A stretch of DNA of 64,000 nt. It comes from Rhodospirillales bacterium. Its GTDB lineage: Bacteria > Pseudomonadota > Alphaproteobacteria > Rhodospirillales > WMHbin7. Below the pieces are notes generated by a model. The model saw only the letters and a program-made list of their open reading frames with translations, did not search any database and was not told where the DNA came from. Below are positions 26,602 to 36,119 of this stretch, piece by piece. The stretch is from positions 1 to 64,000 of the forward strand of contig JACRJC010000022.1 in assembly GCA_016215555.1 (NCBI GenBank), given 5' to 3'. The position numbers were made by a program, and so were the translations under genes. Each line of letters starts with the position of its first letter. Within the stretch, counting starts at the first letter, position 1.

Positions 26602-27017
26602 ACGAAAATCATCGCGCCGTCTTTCGAGGCATCGGCGAGGAAGGTGACGACGCCGCCCATCGCCACCGGTACGTCCGCGCGCAGATCGTTGCTGTCGATG
26701 CCCAGCGCTTTCAGGCCCATCTCGCAAACCTGGAACACCACGCCCAAGGCGATGCAGGCTTCCAGCAATTCCTCGAAGGCGCCGATGCCCCTGGCCTTGA
26801 ACAGCTCATCCATGGCACTGGCCGATACCGCTTCATCGCTGGGCAGCTTGCGCCAGCCCTGGTCCTTCATCAGCGCTCGGGCAGCGCCCATGGTGAAAAA
26901 CAAGGTGACCGGCTTGTTCGAGGCGATGGCGGCCCCGGCCATCACCAGCGCGTAATGGACGCGCTCGAAAGCGCCTGAGAAAACGACGATCGACAGTTTG
27001 TCAGGCGGCGCAGGCAT
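26598..27017 (-). CDS. DsrE/DsrF-like family protein (DsrE2-type)
   Basis: A 139-residue DsrE-superfamily protein: K-L-S-I-V-V-F-S-G opens the Rossmann-like fold, and A-L-V-M-A-G-A-A-I-A and L-F-F-T-M-G-A-A-R-A-L follow. Two cysteines lie in C-I-A-L-G-V-V-F-Q-V-C-E-M-G, the second in the position used by DsrE2-type sulfur carriers. It overlaps the upstream MoeB-like gene by 17 nt, so both are co-translated. A role in persulfide transfer is inferred. Only a soluble protein with weak hydrophobic patches is seen. Confidence 0.75.
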   Translation of the reverse strand: MPAPPDKLSIVVFSGAFERVHYALVMAGAAIASNKPVTLFFTMGAARALMKDQGWRKLPSDEAVSASAMDELFKARGIGAFEELLEACIALGVVFQVCEMGLKALGIDSNDLRADVPVAMGGVVTFLADASKDGAMIFV

Positions 27018-27810
27018 TGCCGGTATAGTCCTGGCTGGAAAGATCGCGGATGGTGGGATGACCGCCGCACAAGGGGCAGCCGGGGTCGCGCTTTACCTTG
27101 ATCTTGCGCATGTCGCAAGACAGGGCATCGACCATGACCAGGGTGCCGGACAGACTGTCGCCGATGCCCAGCAGTTCCTTCAAACATTCCGTGGCCTGCA
27201 TGGCCCCCAGCCAGCCGGCGATGGCGCCCAACACGCCGGCGCTCGAGCAGGATGGAATAGAATCGGGCGGCGGCGGTTCCTTGAAGATGCAGCGATAGCA
27301 AGGCCCGCCGGCATGGGTTTTATATGCCGACAATTGGCCGTCGAAACGCAAGATGGCCGCCGAAACCAAGGTCTTCTTGGCCAGATGGCAGGCGTCGTTG
27401 ACCAGGAAGCGGGTGGCGAAATTGTCCGATCCGTCGCAAACCAGATCATAGCCCGCGATCAGCTCCAAAGCGTTGCCGGGCGTCAGGCGTTGCTTGTAGG
27501 GCAAAACCTTCACATCAGGGTTGAGGCGGGAAAGGGTTCGAGTGGCGCTGTCCACCTTGGGCGTTCCGACGCTGTCCGTGCCATGCAGAATCTGGCGTTG
27601 CAGATTCGACAAATCGACCAAGTCATCGTCGATGATGCCGATGGCGCCGACGCCGGCGGCGGCCAGATACATCGCCAGCGGCGACCCCAGCCCGCCCGCG
27701 CCGATCACCAGCACCTTGGATTGCAACAGACGCGCCTGCCCGGTTCCGCCCACTTCCTTCAAGATGATGTGGCGGGCATAGCGCTGAATCTGTGCTTCGG
27801 TGAAATCCAT
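27001..27810 (-). CDS. moeB: MoeB/ThiF-family ubiquitin-like-protein-activating enzyme
   Basis: A 269-residue E1-like enzyme that adenylates the C-terminal glycine of a MoaD/ThiS-type sulfur carrier. It has the nucleotide loop V-I-G-A-G-G-L-G-S-P near residue 35, N-L-Q-R-Q near 70, C-D-G-S-D-N-F near 131 and two zinc-binding CxxC-like pairs: C-Y-R-C near 173 and C-P-L-C-G near 244. No C-terminal rhodanese domain, so sulfur must come from another protein; the co-translated DsrE-like protein is a candidate. The substrate (MoaD, ThiS or other) is unknown. Confidence 0.87.
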   Translation of the reverse strand: MDFTEAQIQRYARHIILKEVGGTGQARLLQSKVLVIGAGGLGSPLAMYLAAAGVGAIGIIDDDLVDLSNLQRQILHGTDSVGTPKVDSATRTLSRLNPDVKVLPYKQRLTPGNALELIAGYDLVCDGSDNFATRFLVNDACHLAKKTLVSAAILRFDGQLSAYKTHAGGPCYRCIFKEPPPPDSIPSCSSAGVLGAIAGWLGAMQATECLKELLGIGDSLSGTLVMVDALSCDMRKIKVKRDPGCPLCGGHPTIRDLSSQDYTGNACAA

Positions 27811-27830
27811 GGGCTACCTAGAAGAACCAA

Positions 27831-27933
27831 CCCTCACCCTTCGAGACGGACCTTCGGTCCTCCTCAGGATGAGGAAAGGAGAAAACCTCATGCCGAGGAG
27901 GCCTCTATCAGAGGCCGTCTCGAAGCATGAGGC
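27831..27933. repeat. Paired palindromic repeat (BIME-like), copy 2
   Basis: Two hairpins between cysK and the MoeB-like gene: CCTCACCCT...AGGATGAGG at 27832-27874 around gagacggaccttcggtcctc, and CCTCATGC...GCATGAGG at 27886-27932 around GAGGCCTC-tat-cagAGGCC. Arms match copies 1 and 3 of the dispersed family. The inner loop sequences differ. Confidence 0.75.
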
Positions 27934-27946
27934 TGAAATTCCATCA

Positions 27947-28915
<969 letters not shown>

Positions 28916-28940
28916 GGTGCGTTTCCTTCCTTCTCGGCGG

Positions 28941-29396
28941 TCAGATGGCGAAATCAAGCTTGTTCTGGGCTTCGCTGGCGATGCCGGTCTTGTAGGCCAG
29001 CATGCACAGATCGTCGATGGAAATCGATTCCAGACGCGACATGATTTCGTCTTGCTGTTTGAACCACATGGGGCGAATGACCTGGCGTCCCAGCTCCGAA
29101 CCCGGCATGTCCTGATAGGGATCGTTGGCCATCTCGAGGGCGCTGACCACCTTGACGATCTCGCCCACGGTGATGCGGCGGCGTTCGCGGGCCAGGCGAT
29201 AGCCGCCCTTGGGGCCGCGCACGCCGGTCAGAATGCCGCTGCGCACCAATTGCTGCAGGGTCTGTTCCAGATAACGCCGGGGAATGCCCTGGCGCCTGGT
29301 GATTTCCCGGCTTTGAACCGGTTCGCCGCCGGCGTGATAGGCGATGTCGAGCACCGCCTCGATGGCGAACAGCATTTTCTTGGATGGCTTAAGCAT
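28941..29396 (-). CDS. Rrf2-family transcriptional regulator (CymR-like context)
   Basis: A 151-residue regulator with the Rrf2 winged HTH ([20 protein letters not shown], shown here hyphenated) and a G-P-K-G-G-Y-R-L-A wing. The three-cysteine cluster of IscR is missing; a single Cys lies in D-D-L-C-M-L near the end. Adjacent cysK downstream mirrors the CymR/CysK partnership of Firmicutes. Of two tandem ATG codons, the second is at better spacing from AGGGAGG; the alternative start is 29399. Confidence 0.85.
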   Translation of the reverse strand: MLKPSKKMLFAIEAVLDIAYHAGGEPVQSREITRRQGIPRRYLEQTLQQLVRSGILTGVRGPKGGYRLARERRRITVGEIVKVVSALEMANDPYQDMPGSELGRQVIRPMWFKQQDEIMSRLESISIDDLCMLAYKTGIASEAQNKLDFAI

Positions 29397-29411
29397 CATG
29401 CCTCCCTGTTG

Positions 29412-29855
29412 TTATATTCCGGTCGAGCCGAAGCCGCCGGTTCCTCTGGCGCTATTTTCTAGTTTGTCGGTTTCCAAAAGCGAAATGCGAGTGACGGGGG
29501 CGATCACCATCTGGGCGATGCGCATGCCCCGCGTGATGGTGAAGGCTTCCGAGCCGTGATTGACCAGGATCACTTGCACCTCGCCGCGGTAATCGGCGTC
29601 GATGGTGCCGGGCGCGTTCAAGACGGTGACGCCGTTCTTGAGCGCCAGACCCGAACGCGGGCGGATCTGGGCCTCGAAGCCGTGCGGCAGTTCGATGGCG
29701 AAGCCGGTGGGCACGGCGGCGCGCCGGCCAGGCTGCAGCACCAGATCGGCATCGACCGCCGCCGGCAAATCCATGCCCGCCGCATGCAAGGTGGCGTAGC
29801 TAGGCAGGGGGATGTCCCTGCCGTGGGCCAAGCGTTGGATCATGGCCGCGCTCAT
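29412..29855 (-). CDS. dut: dUTP diphosphatase
   Basis: Hydrolyses dUTP to dUMP and pyrophosphate, keeping uracil out of DNA. The 147-residue trimer-type dUTPase shows all five motifs, including A-G-M-D-L near residue 26, P-R-S-G-L-A near 67, [10 protein letters not shown] near 83, R-G-M-R-I-A-Q-M near 109 and G-T-G-G-F-G-S-T-G at the C-terminus. Start codon overlaps the coaBC stop by 4 bp (ATGA), the usual alphaproteobacterial order. Confidence 0.95.
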   Translation of the reverse strand: MSAAMIQRLAHGRDIPLPSYATLHAAGMDLPAAVDADLVLQPGRRAAVPTGFAIELPHGFEAQIRPRSGLALKNGVTVLNAPGTIDADYRGEVQVILVNHGSEAFTITRGMRIAQMVIAPVTRISLLETDKLENSARGTGGFGSTGI

Positions 29856-31069
29856 GCCTTTTTCCCCTTCTTGAAGGCCCTTGCGACGCGTTCGGCCAAT
29901 TCCTGCGCCACGTGAGACTTGCTCATCCGGGGCCAGGTCTCGATGCCGCTCCGGGTAATCAGATGCACCTGATTGCTGTCGCCGCCGAAGGTGCCCGAGC
30001 CCTCGGAAACGTCATTGGCCAGAATCCAGTCGGCGCCCTTGGCCTCGAGTTTAGCCTTGGCATGGGCGGAAATATTCTGGGTTTCGGCGGCAAAGCCGAC
30101 GACAAGGCGGGGGCGTTCCTTCTTCAGGCCGGACAAGGTCGCCAAGATGTCGGGATTGGTCGCCAGTTCCAGCGACGGCACCGCCGCGCCCTTGGCCTTC
30201 TTCAGCTTCTGGCCGGCGGGGGTTTTCACTTTCCAATCGGCGACGGCGGCGGCGCAGACGGCGATATCGGCGGGCAGCGATTTCTGGCAGGCGGCCAGCA
30301 TTTGTTCGGCGGTTTCGACATGAACCACGCACATGCCCGCCGGATCGGGAATCGAAACCGGACCGGAAACCAGCGTCACCTTCGCCCCGGCCCCGGCCAG
30401 GGCGGCGGCGATGGCGTGGCCCTGCTTGCCCGACGAACGGTTGGCGATGAAGCGCACCGGATCGATCGGTTCATGCGTGGGGCCGCTGGTGACCAGGGCA
30501 CGCAGGCCCTTGAGCGGTCCAGCGGAAAAGCCGTCGTCGATGGCGGCCAGAATGTCGGACAGTTCGGCCAGCCGCCCGGCTCCCACCTCGCCGCAGGCCA
30601 GATCGCCGTCTTGCGGACCGACGGTCTTGCAGCCGCGCTGGCGCAAGCTCTTCAGATTGGCCTGGGTGGCGGCGTGTTCCCACATGGCGGTATTCATCGA
30701 GGGCGCCAGCAGAATGGGCGCGCGCGTGGCCAGCAGAATGGCCGAAGCCAGATCATTGGCCATGCCGGCCTGCATGCGGGCCATCAAATCGGCGGTGGCG
30801 GGGGCGACGACCACCAGATCGGCCTCGCGGGCCAGGCGGATATGACCCATCTCCACTTCGTCGGTCAGTGAAAACAGATCCTGATGGACCTTTTCACCGG
30901 ACAGGGCGGCCAGGGACAGCGGGGTCACGAAACGAGCCCCGGCCTCGGTCAGTACACAGCGCACCAAGGCGCCGCGATCCTTCAGGCGGCGGACCAACTC
31001 CAGCGATTTGTAGGCGGCAATGCCGCCGGCCACGATTAAAAGAATGCTTTTTCCAGAAAGCACGCGCAT
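29852..31069 (-). CDS. coaBC: Bifunctional phosphopantothenoylcysteine decarboxylase/synthase
   Basis: Two steps of coenzyme A synthesis. Of 405 residues, the N-terminal flavin-dependent decarboxylase (CoaC) part has G-G-I-A-A-Y-K-S near 15 and P-S-M-N-T-A-M-W near 124; the C-terminal CoaB part has [13 protein letters not shown] near 194, then N-R-S-S-G-K-Q-G, and later the lysine-rich A-D-W-K-V-K. Start at 31069 was chosen for the AGGGTG just upstream; an in-frame ATG at 31093 is an alternative. Translationally coupled to dut. Confidence 0.94.
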   Translation of the reverse strand: MRVLSGKSILLIVAGGIAAYKSLELVRRLKDRGALVRCVLTEAGARFVTPLSLAALSGEKVHQDLFSLTDEVEMGHIRLAREADLVVVAPATADLMARMQAGMANDLASAILLATRAPILLAPSMNTAMWEHAATQANLKSLRQRGCKTVGPQDGDLACGEVGAGRLAELSDILAAIDDGFSAGPLKGLRALVTSGPTHEPIDPVRFIANRSSGKQGHAIAAALAGAGAKVTLVSGPVSIPDPAGMCVVHVETAEQMLAACQKSLPADIAVCAAAVADWKVKTPAGQKLKKAKGAAVPSLELATNPDILATLSGLKKERPRLVVGFAAETQNISAHAKAKLEAKGADWILANDVSEGSGTFGGDSNQVHLITRSGIETWPRMSKSHVAQELAERVARAFKKGKKA

Positions 31070-31186
31070 CACCCTGGCGATATTCCACATCACATCGTGT
31101 TGTTAGGATAGATTTAACGAGGGTGTTAACGCAAGGGAGAAGTGTAGAATATAATATTTTTGACGGCGAGAGGGGTGGGGCACCCC

Positions 31187-32725
31187 CTACCTCAGCAATA
31201 TAACGACCAGCATGACCAGGACCAAGGACCAGGCGAGCAGGCAGGCTGAGCAGAATTTTCTTTTTCTTCCAGTGGTCAAGGCGTTCAGCGTGTCCGGATG
31301 CAGGCGCAGGCCCTGGCTGGACAGCATGCCCGCCACCCTTTGGCCCTGGGCGATGATGTGCGGAATGCTGGAGAGGCCGCCCGTCTTCCCGGTGACGGCA
31401 TCCTTCAAGCGGGCCAGCGGGCCCAGATGATCGGCCATCCAGCCTTCGACCAGCGGCCTGGCCAAGAACCACATATTCAGTTCGGGACACAAGGTGCGGC
31501 CGACGCCTTCGGTGACCAGCATGCTTTTTTGCAGCAACAGCAACTGGGGCTGAACTTCCATCTCGAAGGTTTCCGTGATCTGGAACAACTGGCCCAGCAA
31601 TCTGGCAATCGAGATTTCGGCCAGGGGACGGCCCAGAATGGGTTCGGCGATCGAGCGGCAGGCCTGGGCGAATTGTTCGACCGACTTGTGGCCGGGCACA
31701 TAGCCGGCTTCGAAATGCACCTCGGCGGCGCGCTTGTAGTCGCCGGTCAGGAAGCCCAGCAGCATCTCGCCCAGATAGCGCCTTGTGGCCAGATCGATGC
31801 GTCCGGTGATGCCGAAATCGACGGCGATCAATTGACCGTTCTCGCTGACGAACATGTTGCCGGGATGCATGTCGGCATGAAAGAAGCCGTCGCGGAAAAC
31901 CTGGTTGAAAAAGGCGACGGCGGCCTTTTCGACCAGGGCCTTGGGATCGAAGCCGGCCTCGATCAGGCGTTCGCGCTCATCGACCGGGATGCCGTGCACG
32001 CGCTCGAGGGTCAATGTGCGCTTGGCGGTGCGGGTCCAATCGACCTCGGGAATGCTGAAACTGTCGTCGCCTGCGAAATTCTCGGCCATTTCGGCGGCGG
32101 CGGCGGCCTCGAAGCGCAAATCCATTTCCAGCGTCACCGTCTCTTCGATGGTGCGCACGGTTTCGACCGGCTTCAGGCGGCGCAGCGAGGGCTGGGTCGC
32201 TTCGACGATTTCGGCCAGCCACATCAGGAAATCGAGATCGCGGGCGAAAGCCTCCTCGATGCCGGGGCGCAGCACCTTGACCGCCACTTCGCGGCCCTCG
32301 GTGGTGACGGCGAAATGCACCTGCGCGATCGAGGCGGCGGCGACGGGCACATCGTCGAAGCTGGAAAAGAGGCTGTCCAGGGGCTGCGCCAGTTCGGCCT
32401 CGACGGTGGCTCTGGCCTGGGGGCCGGGGAAGGGTTCCAGCCGGTCTTGCAGTTCGGACAGGTCGGCGGCGATCTCGTCGCCCAGAATGTCCGAGCGCGT
32501 CGACAGGGTCTGGCCGAATTTGATGAAGCTGGGCCCCAGTTCGATCAGCGCCGCCGCCAGGCGCTGGCCGGGCCGCCCGGGCGCCTTGCGCCAGTTGGTC
32601 AGTTTGACCAGCAGGGCGACTTGATGGCCGATGCCGAAATGGTCGAGCAGGAACAGCGCGTCGTGCCGGGCGAGAACGCGGGCGATATGCAGGAGACGGG
32701 AAAGATTTCTGATGAAACGAATCAA
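31187..32725 (-). CDS. ubiB: UbiB-family ubiquinone biosynthesis accessory protein
   Basis: Atypical protein-kinase-like ATPase needed for ubiquinone synthesis. The 512-residue protein has the family's N-terminal K-F-G-Q-type motif (F-I-K-F-G-Q-T-L-S-T-R-S-D), A-S-I-A-Q-V-H in place of a glycine-rich loop, K for ATP binding in V-A-V-K-V-L, H-A-D-M-H-P-G-N-M and D-F-G-I-T-G. Two hydrophobic helices close the protein. Follows ubiE, separated by an intergenic repeat, in a probable ubiE-ubiB unit. Confidence 0.95.
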   Translation of the reverse strand: MIRFIRNLSRLLHIARVLARHDALFLLDHFGIGHQVALLVKLTNWRKAPGRPGQRLAAALIELGPSFIKFGQTLSTRSDILGDEIAADLSELQDRLEPFPGPQARATVEAELAQPLDSLFSSFDDVPVAAASIAQVHFAVTTEGREVAVKVLRPGIEEAFARDLDFLMWLAEIVEATQPSLRRLKPVETVRTIEETVTLEMDLRFEAAAAAEMAENFAGDDSFSIPEVDWTRTAKRTLTLERVHGIPVDERERLIEAGFDPKALVEKAAVAFFNQVFRDGFFHADMHPGNMFVSENGQLIAVDFGITGRIDLATRRYLGEMLLGFLTGDYKRAAEVHFEAGYVPGHKSVEQFAQACRSIAEPILGRPLAEISIARLLGQLFQITETFEMEVQPQLLLLQKSMLVTEGVGRTLCPELNMWFLARPLVEGWMADHLGPLARLKDAVTGKTGGLSSIPHIIAQGQRVAGMLSSQGLRLHPDTLNALTTGRKRKFCSACLLAWSLVLVMLVVILLR

Positions 32726-32747
32726 GGCGAACTCCGGGAACGTATCG

Positions 32748-32843
32748 CCTCATCCTGAGGAGCGAAGCGTCTCGAAGGATGTGGCGATCTCGTTGGCCTC
32801 GCCCTTCGAGACAGCCGCTGTCGCGGCTTCCTCAGGGTGAGGC
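32748..32843. repeat. Paired palindromic repeat (BIME-like), copy 3
   Basis: Two hairpins between ubiE and ubiB: CCTCATCCT-gagg...AAGGATGtGG at 32748-32784, and GGCCTCGCCCT...AGGGTGAGGCC at 32796-32842 around gagacagccgctgtcgcggcttcctc. Arms match copies 1 and 2. Sitting within a likely operon, this copy may stabilise or end the ubiE part of the transcript. Confidence 0.75.
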
Positions 32844-32870
32844 CCGCATCCTGGAAAAGAGACGCGTTCA

Positions 32871-33617
32871 TCACAGCCGCCACGCCCAATGGATGGCGGC
32901 GATGCCCCCCGAAAGATTGCGGTAACGGGGTTTTTCCAGGCCCGCATCCTCCATCATGTCCATCAGGCCTTCCTGGTCCGGGAAGCGGCGGATGCTTTCG
33001 GCCAGATATTGATAGGCCTCGGGATCGCCAGCCACCTTGGCGCCCAGCCAGGGCAGGACCGAGAAGGAATAGGCATCGTAGATTTTGTCGAAGACCGGCA
33101 ACACGACGCGGCTGAATTCCAGGCAGAAAAAGCGTCCGCCGGGTTTCAGCACCCGCCTGGCCTCGGCCAGGGCCTTGTCGATATGGGTGACGTTGCGCAG
33201 CCCGAAGGCGATGGTATAGGCGTCGAAGCAGGCGTCGGGCGCGGGAAGCGCCTCGGCGTCGCCGACCACCCAGTCCAGACCGGTCAGAAAACCCTTGTCG
33301 ATGGCCCGCTCGCGGCCGACCTTCAGCATCTCGGCATTGATGTCGCAGACCGTGACCGCCTGGCCGCCCCGCTTCAGGAAACGAAAGGCGATGTCGCCGG
33401 TGCCGCCTGCGACGTCCAGCAGATGCTCGCCCGGCCTGGGCTTGACGGCATCGATGAAGGAATCCTTCCAAAGCCTATGGATGCCAAGGCTCATCAGGTC
33501 GTTCATCAGGTCGTAGCGCGGGGCCACGGAATCGAAAACGGCGCGGACCAGAGAGGCTTTTTCCTGCTCGGACACGGTCTTGAAGCCGAAATGGGTGGTC
33601 TGGGGCTGGTCGTTCAT
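32871..33617 (-). CDS. ubiE: Ubiquinone/menaquinone C-methyltransferase
   Basis: SAM-dependent methylation of the quinone ring. The 248-residue protein has the family N-terminal F-G-F-K-T-V, a [14 protein letters not shown] segment, the SAM loop [12 protein letters not shown] near 72 and the [11 protein letters not shown] segment near 166. Start was taken at [12 protein letters not shown]; an in-frame ATG five codons earlier is possible, and neither has a clear ribosome-binding site. Its promoter region overlaps that of the divergent rpsT. Confidence 0.95.
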   Translation of the reverse strand: MNDQPQTTHFGFKTVSEQEKASLVRAVFDSVAPRYDLMNDLMSLGIHRLWKDSFIDAVKPRPGEHLLDVAGGTGDIAFRFLKRGGQAVTVCDINAEMLKVGRERAIDKGFLTGLDWVVGDAEALPAPDACFDAYTIAFGLRNVTHIDKALAEARRVLKPGGRFFCLEFSRVVLPVFDKIYDAYSFSVLPWLGAKVAGDPEAYQYLAESIRRFPDQEGLMDMMEDAGLEKPRYRNLSGGIAAIHWAWRL

Positions 33618-33694
33618 GGGCGCACAATACATTAACTTTTTGGGAAGTCCCTATATATATGTGCCATTGCGCGGCAAAAAGGGCCATTCCACCC

Positions 33695-33723
33695 TTGACG
33701 GAACCGGTGGGGCGGACTATAAA
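33695..33723 (+). promoter_or_regulatory. rpsT sigma-70 promoter
   Basis: TTGACG at 33695-33700, a 17-bp spacer and TATAAA at 33718-33723 form a near-consensus housekeeping promoter. It lies 36 bp before the rpsT ATG at 33760, and transcription should begin around 33730. Confidence 0.8.
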
Positions 33724-33759
33724 CCCCGCTCTTTTTCATACCGGACAGGTTTCAAGAGC

Positions 33760-34023
33760 ATGGCCAACCACAAGTCGGCAAAGAAGCGCATCCGCCAGAC
33801 GGCACGCCGCACCGAAGTCAACACGGCGCGCGTGAGCCGCATCCGCACCTTCGTCAAGAAGGTCGAGACCGCCATCGCCTCGGGCGACAAGGTCTTGGCC
33901 CAGGCGGCGCTGAAGGCGGCGCAGCCCGAAATGGCGCGCGGCGTGACCAAGGGCGTTCTGCACAAGAACACCGTTTCGCGCAAAATCTCCCGCCTCGCCA
34001 AGAGCGTCAAGTCGCTCGGCTGA
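33760..34023 (+). CDS. rpsT: 30S ribosomal protein S20
   Basis: An 87-residue basic protein starting [18 protein letters not shown], the S20 N-terminus, with the later [12 protein letters not shown] segment. It binds 16S rRNA early in 30S assembly. The upstream reading-frame extension to 33580 crosses the promoter and is not real. Single-gene unit with a near-consensus promoter and an intrinsic terminator; located next to dnaA, as in many alphaproteobacteria. Confidence 0.97.
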   Translation: MANHKSAKKRIRQTARRTEVNTARVSRIRTFVKKVETAIASGDKVLAQAALKAAQPEMARGVTKGVLHKNTVSRKISRLAKSVKSLG

Positions 34024-34049
34024 TCGCGCCGCTTAGGCCCGATTTATAA

Positions 34050-34084
34050 GGACGCGCTTGGTTTCCAGGCGCGCCCTTTTTGTT
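34050..34084 (+). terminator. Rho-independent terminator of rpsT
   Basis: Stem GGaCGCGC...GCGCGcCC (one mismatch) around ttggtttccag, followed by cttttt and a second T-run. It begins about 27 bp after the rpsT stop. Confidence 0.8.
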
Positions 34085-34108
34085 TTCCAAAACAAATCAA
34101 CGTCAACA

Positions 34109-34322
34109 GAGTCCTCGGAATTTTTTTTCGCGCATCTGCATTGGCGCCTCTTGCCACGACGCCGAGTCGCGGGTAAAGTCCGACCCCTCGCCAGCGAGTC
34201 GGAGACTCTTATCACTCAAATCAAAAATGTGATGCATTGCAGCGAACAGCGGCGTTTACATGACGCCGACCTTACTCTCCTTCAGTTGGTTTAATTTTTA
34301 GTTAGTTTTGTCCCAATGATTC
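34109..34322. promoter_or_regulatory. Cluster of GANTC methylation sites in the dnaA upstream region
   Basis: The rpsT-dnaA gap (34024-34521) holds no gene. Five GANTC sites, the target of the cell-cycle methylase CcrM, fall at 34109, 34164, 34196, 34204 and 34318 in 214 bp; less than one is expected by chance. A possible -10 (TACTAT, 34329-34334) follows the last site. CcrM methylation modulates dnaA transcription in Caulobacter. No array of DnaA boxes (TTATCCACA) was found, so an origin is not called. Part of the region is AT-rich. Confidence 0.5.
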
Positions 34323-34521
34323 CTTTTGTACTATTTAAAAAAGACGATAAGGGCGCGAATGTGCCCAGGCTCTTGGAAGATGGACAGGTCGGGCAGGGGT
34401 GCTTTTGCCAGACCGGTCCTGCGTTCCGTGGCTCCGAGGGACGGGACGCGCGGAGAGACGGGCGGCGCCTATTCCGGGCTGCCGGTCAGGACGGGCGTAG
34501 TTGAAGAGGGCGGAGAAGGGG

Positions 34522-35979
34522 ATGGACGTGCCAGCGAAAGAGCTGTCGTCGAAGGACCGGTTGCCAGCGGGCTTTGGGGCCCTGAGCGAGGAAAAGCGGT
34601 GGGAGAAGGTACGCGCCCGTCTTCGCGACGAGGTGGGCGAGGCCGCGTTCAAAAGCTGGCTGGCCCCTGTCGATATCAAGGATATCCGCGACGGCCGTCT
34701 GCGCCTGAATGCGCCCTCGCGCATGGTGCGCGACTGGGTGCAGACACATTATGCTGATCGTATCCGCGCCCTGTGGGGTTCCGAAATGCCCGGTGTCCAT
34801 AAGGTCGAGGTGGCGATCGCCACGCCCCGGGCCAAGGTGCCGCCCATTCCCGAAACCGTGCCCGCCGTCGTCGGACGCAATATCGAAGCCCGCGAAGCGG
34901 CCCGGGAAGCCGGCGCGCCGGCCCCCGTGCTGGCCACCGACGCCGACCGCGACGGTCTCGGCGCTCCTTTGGACACCCGCTACACCTTTGACAATTTCGT
35001 CGTCGGCAAGCCCAACGAATTCGCCCATGCGGCGGCCAGGCGCGTCGCCGAAAGCAAGACCCCCGCCTTCAACCCCCTGTTCCTGTATGGCGGCGTCGGT
35101 CTGGGCAAGACGCATCTGATGCATGCCATCGCCTGGGAAATCCGCCAACGCGATCCGTCGCGCAGCGTGCTGTATCTTTCTGCCGAGAAGTTCATGTACC
35201 GCTTCGTGCGCGCGCTTCGCCATCAAGACATCATGGCTTTCAAGGAGCAGTTCCGCTCGGTCGATGTGCTGATGATCGACGATGTTCAGTTCATCAGCGG
35301 CAAGGATTCGACCCAGGAAGAATTCTTCCACACCTTCAACGCGCTGGTCGATCTGGGACGCCAGATCGTGGTTTCCGCCGACAAGTCGCCCTCGGATCTC
35401 GAAGGGTTGGAGGAGCGGCTGCGCTCGCGTCTGGGCTGCGGCCTGGTCGCCGACATCCACGCCACCAGCTACGAATTGCGTCTTGGCATCCTGCTGTCCA
35501 AGGCCGAGCAGATGGGCGTCGAAGTGCCGCCCAAGGTCATGGAATTCCTGGCCCACAAGATCACCGCCAATGTGCGCGAGTTGGAAGGCGCTTTGCGCCG
35601 CGTCGCCGCCCATGCCCAGTTGGTCGGGCGTCCGATTACCTTGGAAAACACCCAGGAAGTCCTGCACGACATCCTGCGCGCCTCGGATCGCCGCATCACC
35701 ATCGAGGACATCCAAAAGCGCGTCGCCGAACATTTCAACATCCGTCTCTCCGACATGTCGTCGGCAAGGCGGGCCCGCGCCGTCGCCAGGCCCAGGCAGG
35801 TGGCGATGTATCTGGCCAAGCAACTGACCAGCCGCTCGCTGCCCGAGATCGGGCGCAAGTTCGGCGGGCGCGACCATACGACGGTGATTCACGCTGTGCG
35901 CAAGGTCGAGGAACTGTCCAGCCGGGATAGCGGCTTCGCCGAAGATGTCGAGCTTCTCCGGCGCATGCTGGAAGGCTAA
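34522..35979 (+). CDS. dnaA: Chromosomal replication initiator protein DnaA
   Basis: Binds DnaA boxes and opens the origin. The 485-residue protein has the N-terminal helicase-loading domain (W-L-A-P-V near 44), a variable linker, the AAA+ domain with Walker A G-G-V-G-L-G-K-T-H-L near 192 and Walker B V-L-M-I-D-D-V-Q-F near 249, and the C-terminal box-recognition signature F-G-G-R-D-H-T-T-V-I-H near 457. GGAG precedes the ATG at 34522; an upstream in-frame TTG at 34501 is rejected. Confidence 0.97.
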   Translation: MDVPAKELSSKDRLPAGFGALSEEKRWEKVRARLRDEVGEAAFKSWLAPVDIKDIRDGRLRLNAPSRMVRDWVQTHYADRIRALWGSEMPGVHKVEVAIATPRAKVPPIPETVPAVVGRNIEAREAAREAGAPAPVLATDADRDGLGAPLDTRYTFDNFVVGKPNEFAHAAARRVAESKTPAFNPLFLYGGVGLGKTHLMHAIAWEIRQRDPSRSVLYLSAEKFMYRFVRALRHQDIMAFKEQFRSVDVLMIDDVQFISGKDSTQEEFFHTFNALVDLGRQIVVSADKSPSDLEGLEERLRSRLGCGLVADIHATSYELRLGILLSKAEQMGVEVPPKVMEFLAHKITANVRELEGALRRVAAHAQLVGRPITLENTQEVLHDILRASDRRITIEDIQKRVAEHFNIRLSDMSSARRARAVARPRQVAMYLAKQLTSRSLPEIGRKFGGRDHTTVIHAVRKVEELSSRDSGFAEDVELLRRMLEG

Positions 35980-36119
35980 ACTTTATTTAAAATCAATTTG
36001 GTATATTGGCGCCCGAGTCGCTGTCAGGCGTCAAGAAAGGGCTTCGCCTTGGCCTAACCGGTTGCTATACTCATCGCCCTTTTAGGGGATGAGAATCGGG
36101 ACAGGGAGCGAAACCAGCC

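Noticed and set aside
34024-34521. Replication origin upstream of dnaA
   Set aside because: The region is gene-free, partly AT-rich, and lies in the classical dnaA-dnaN context, but no array of TTATCCACA-like DnaA boxes was found. GC-skew of the whole chromosome would be needed.
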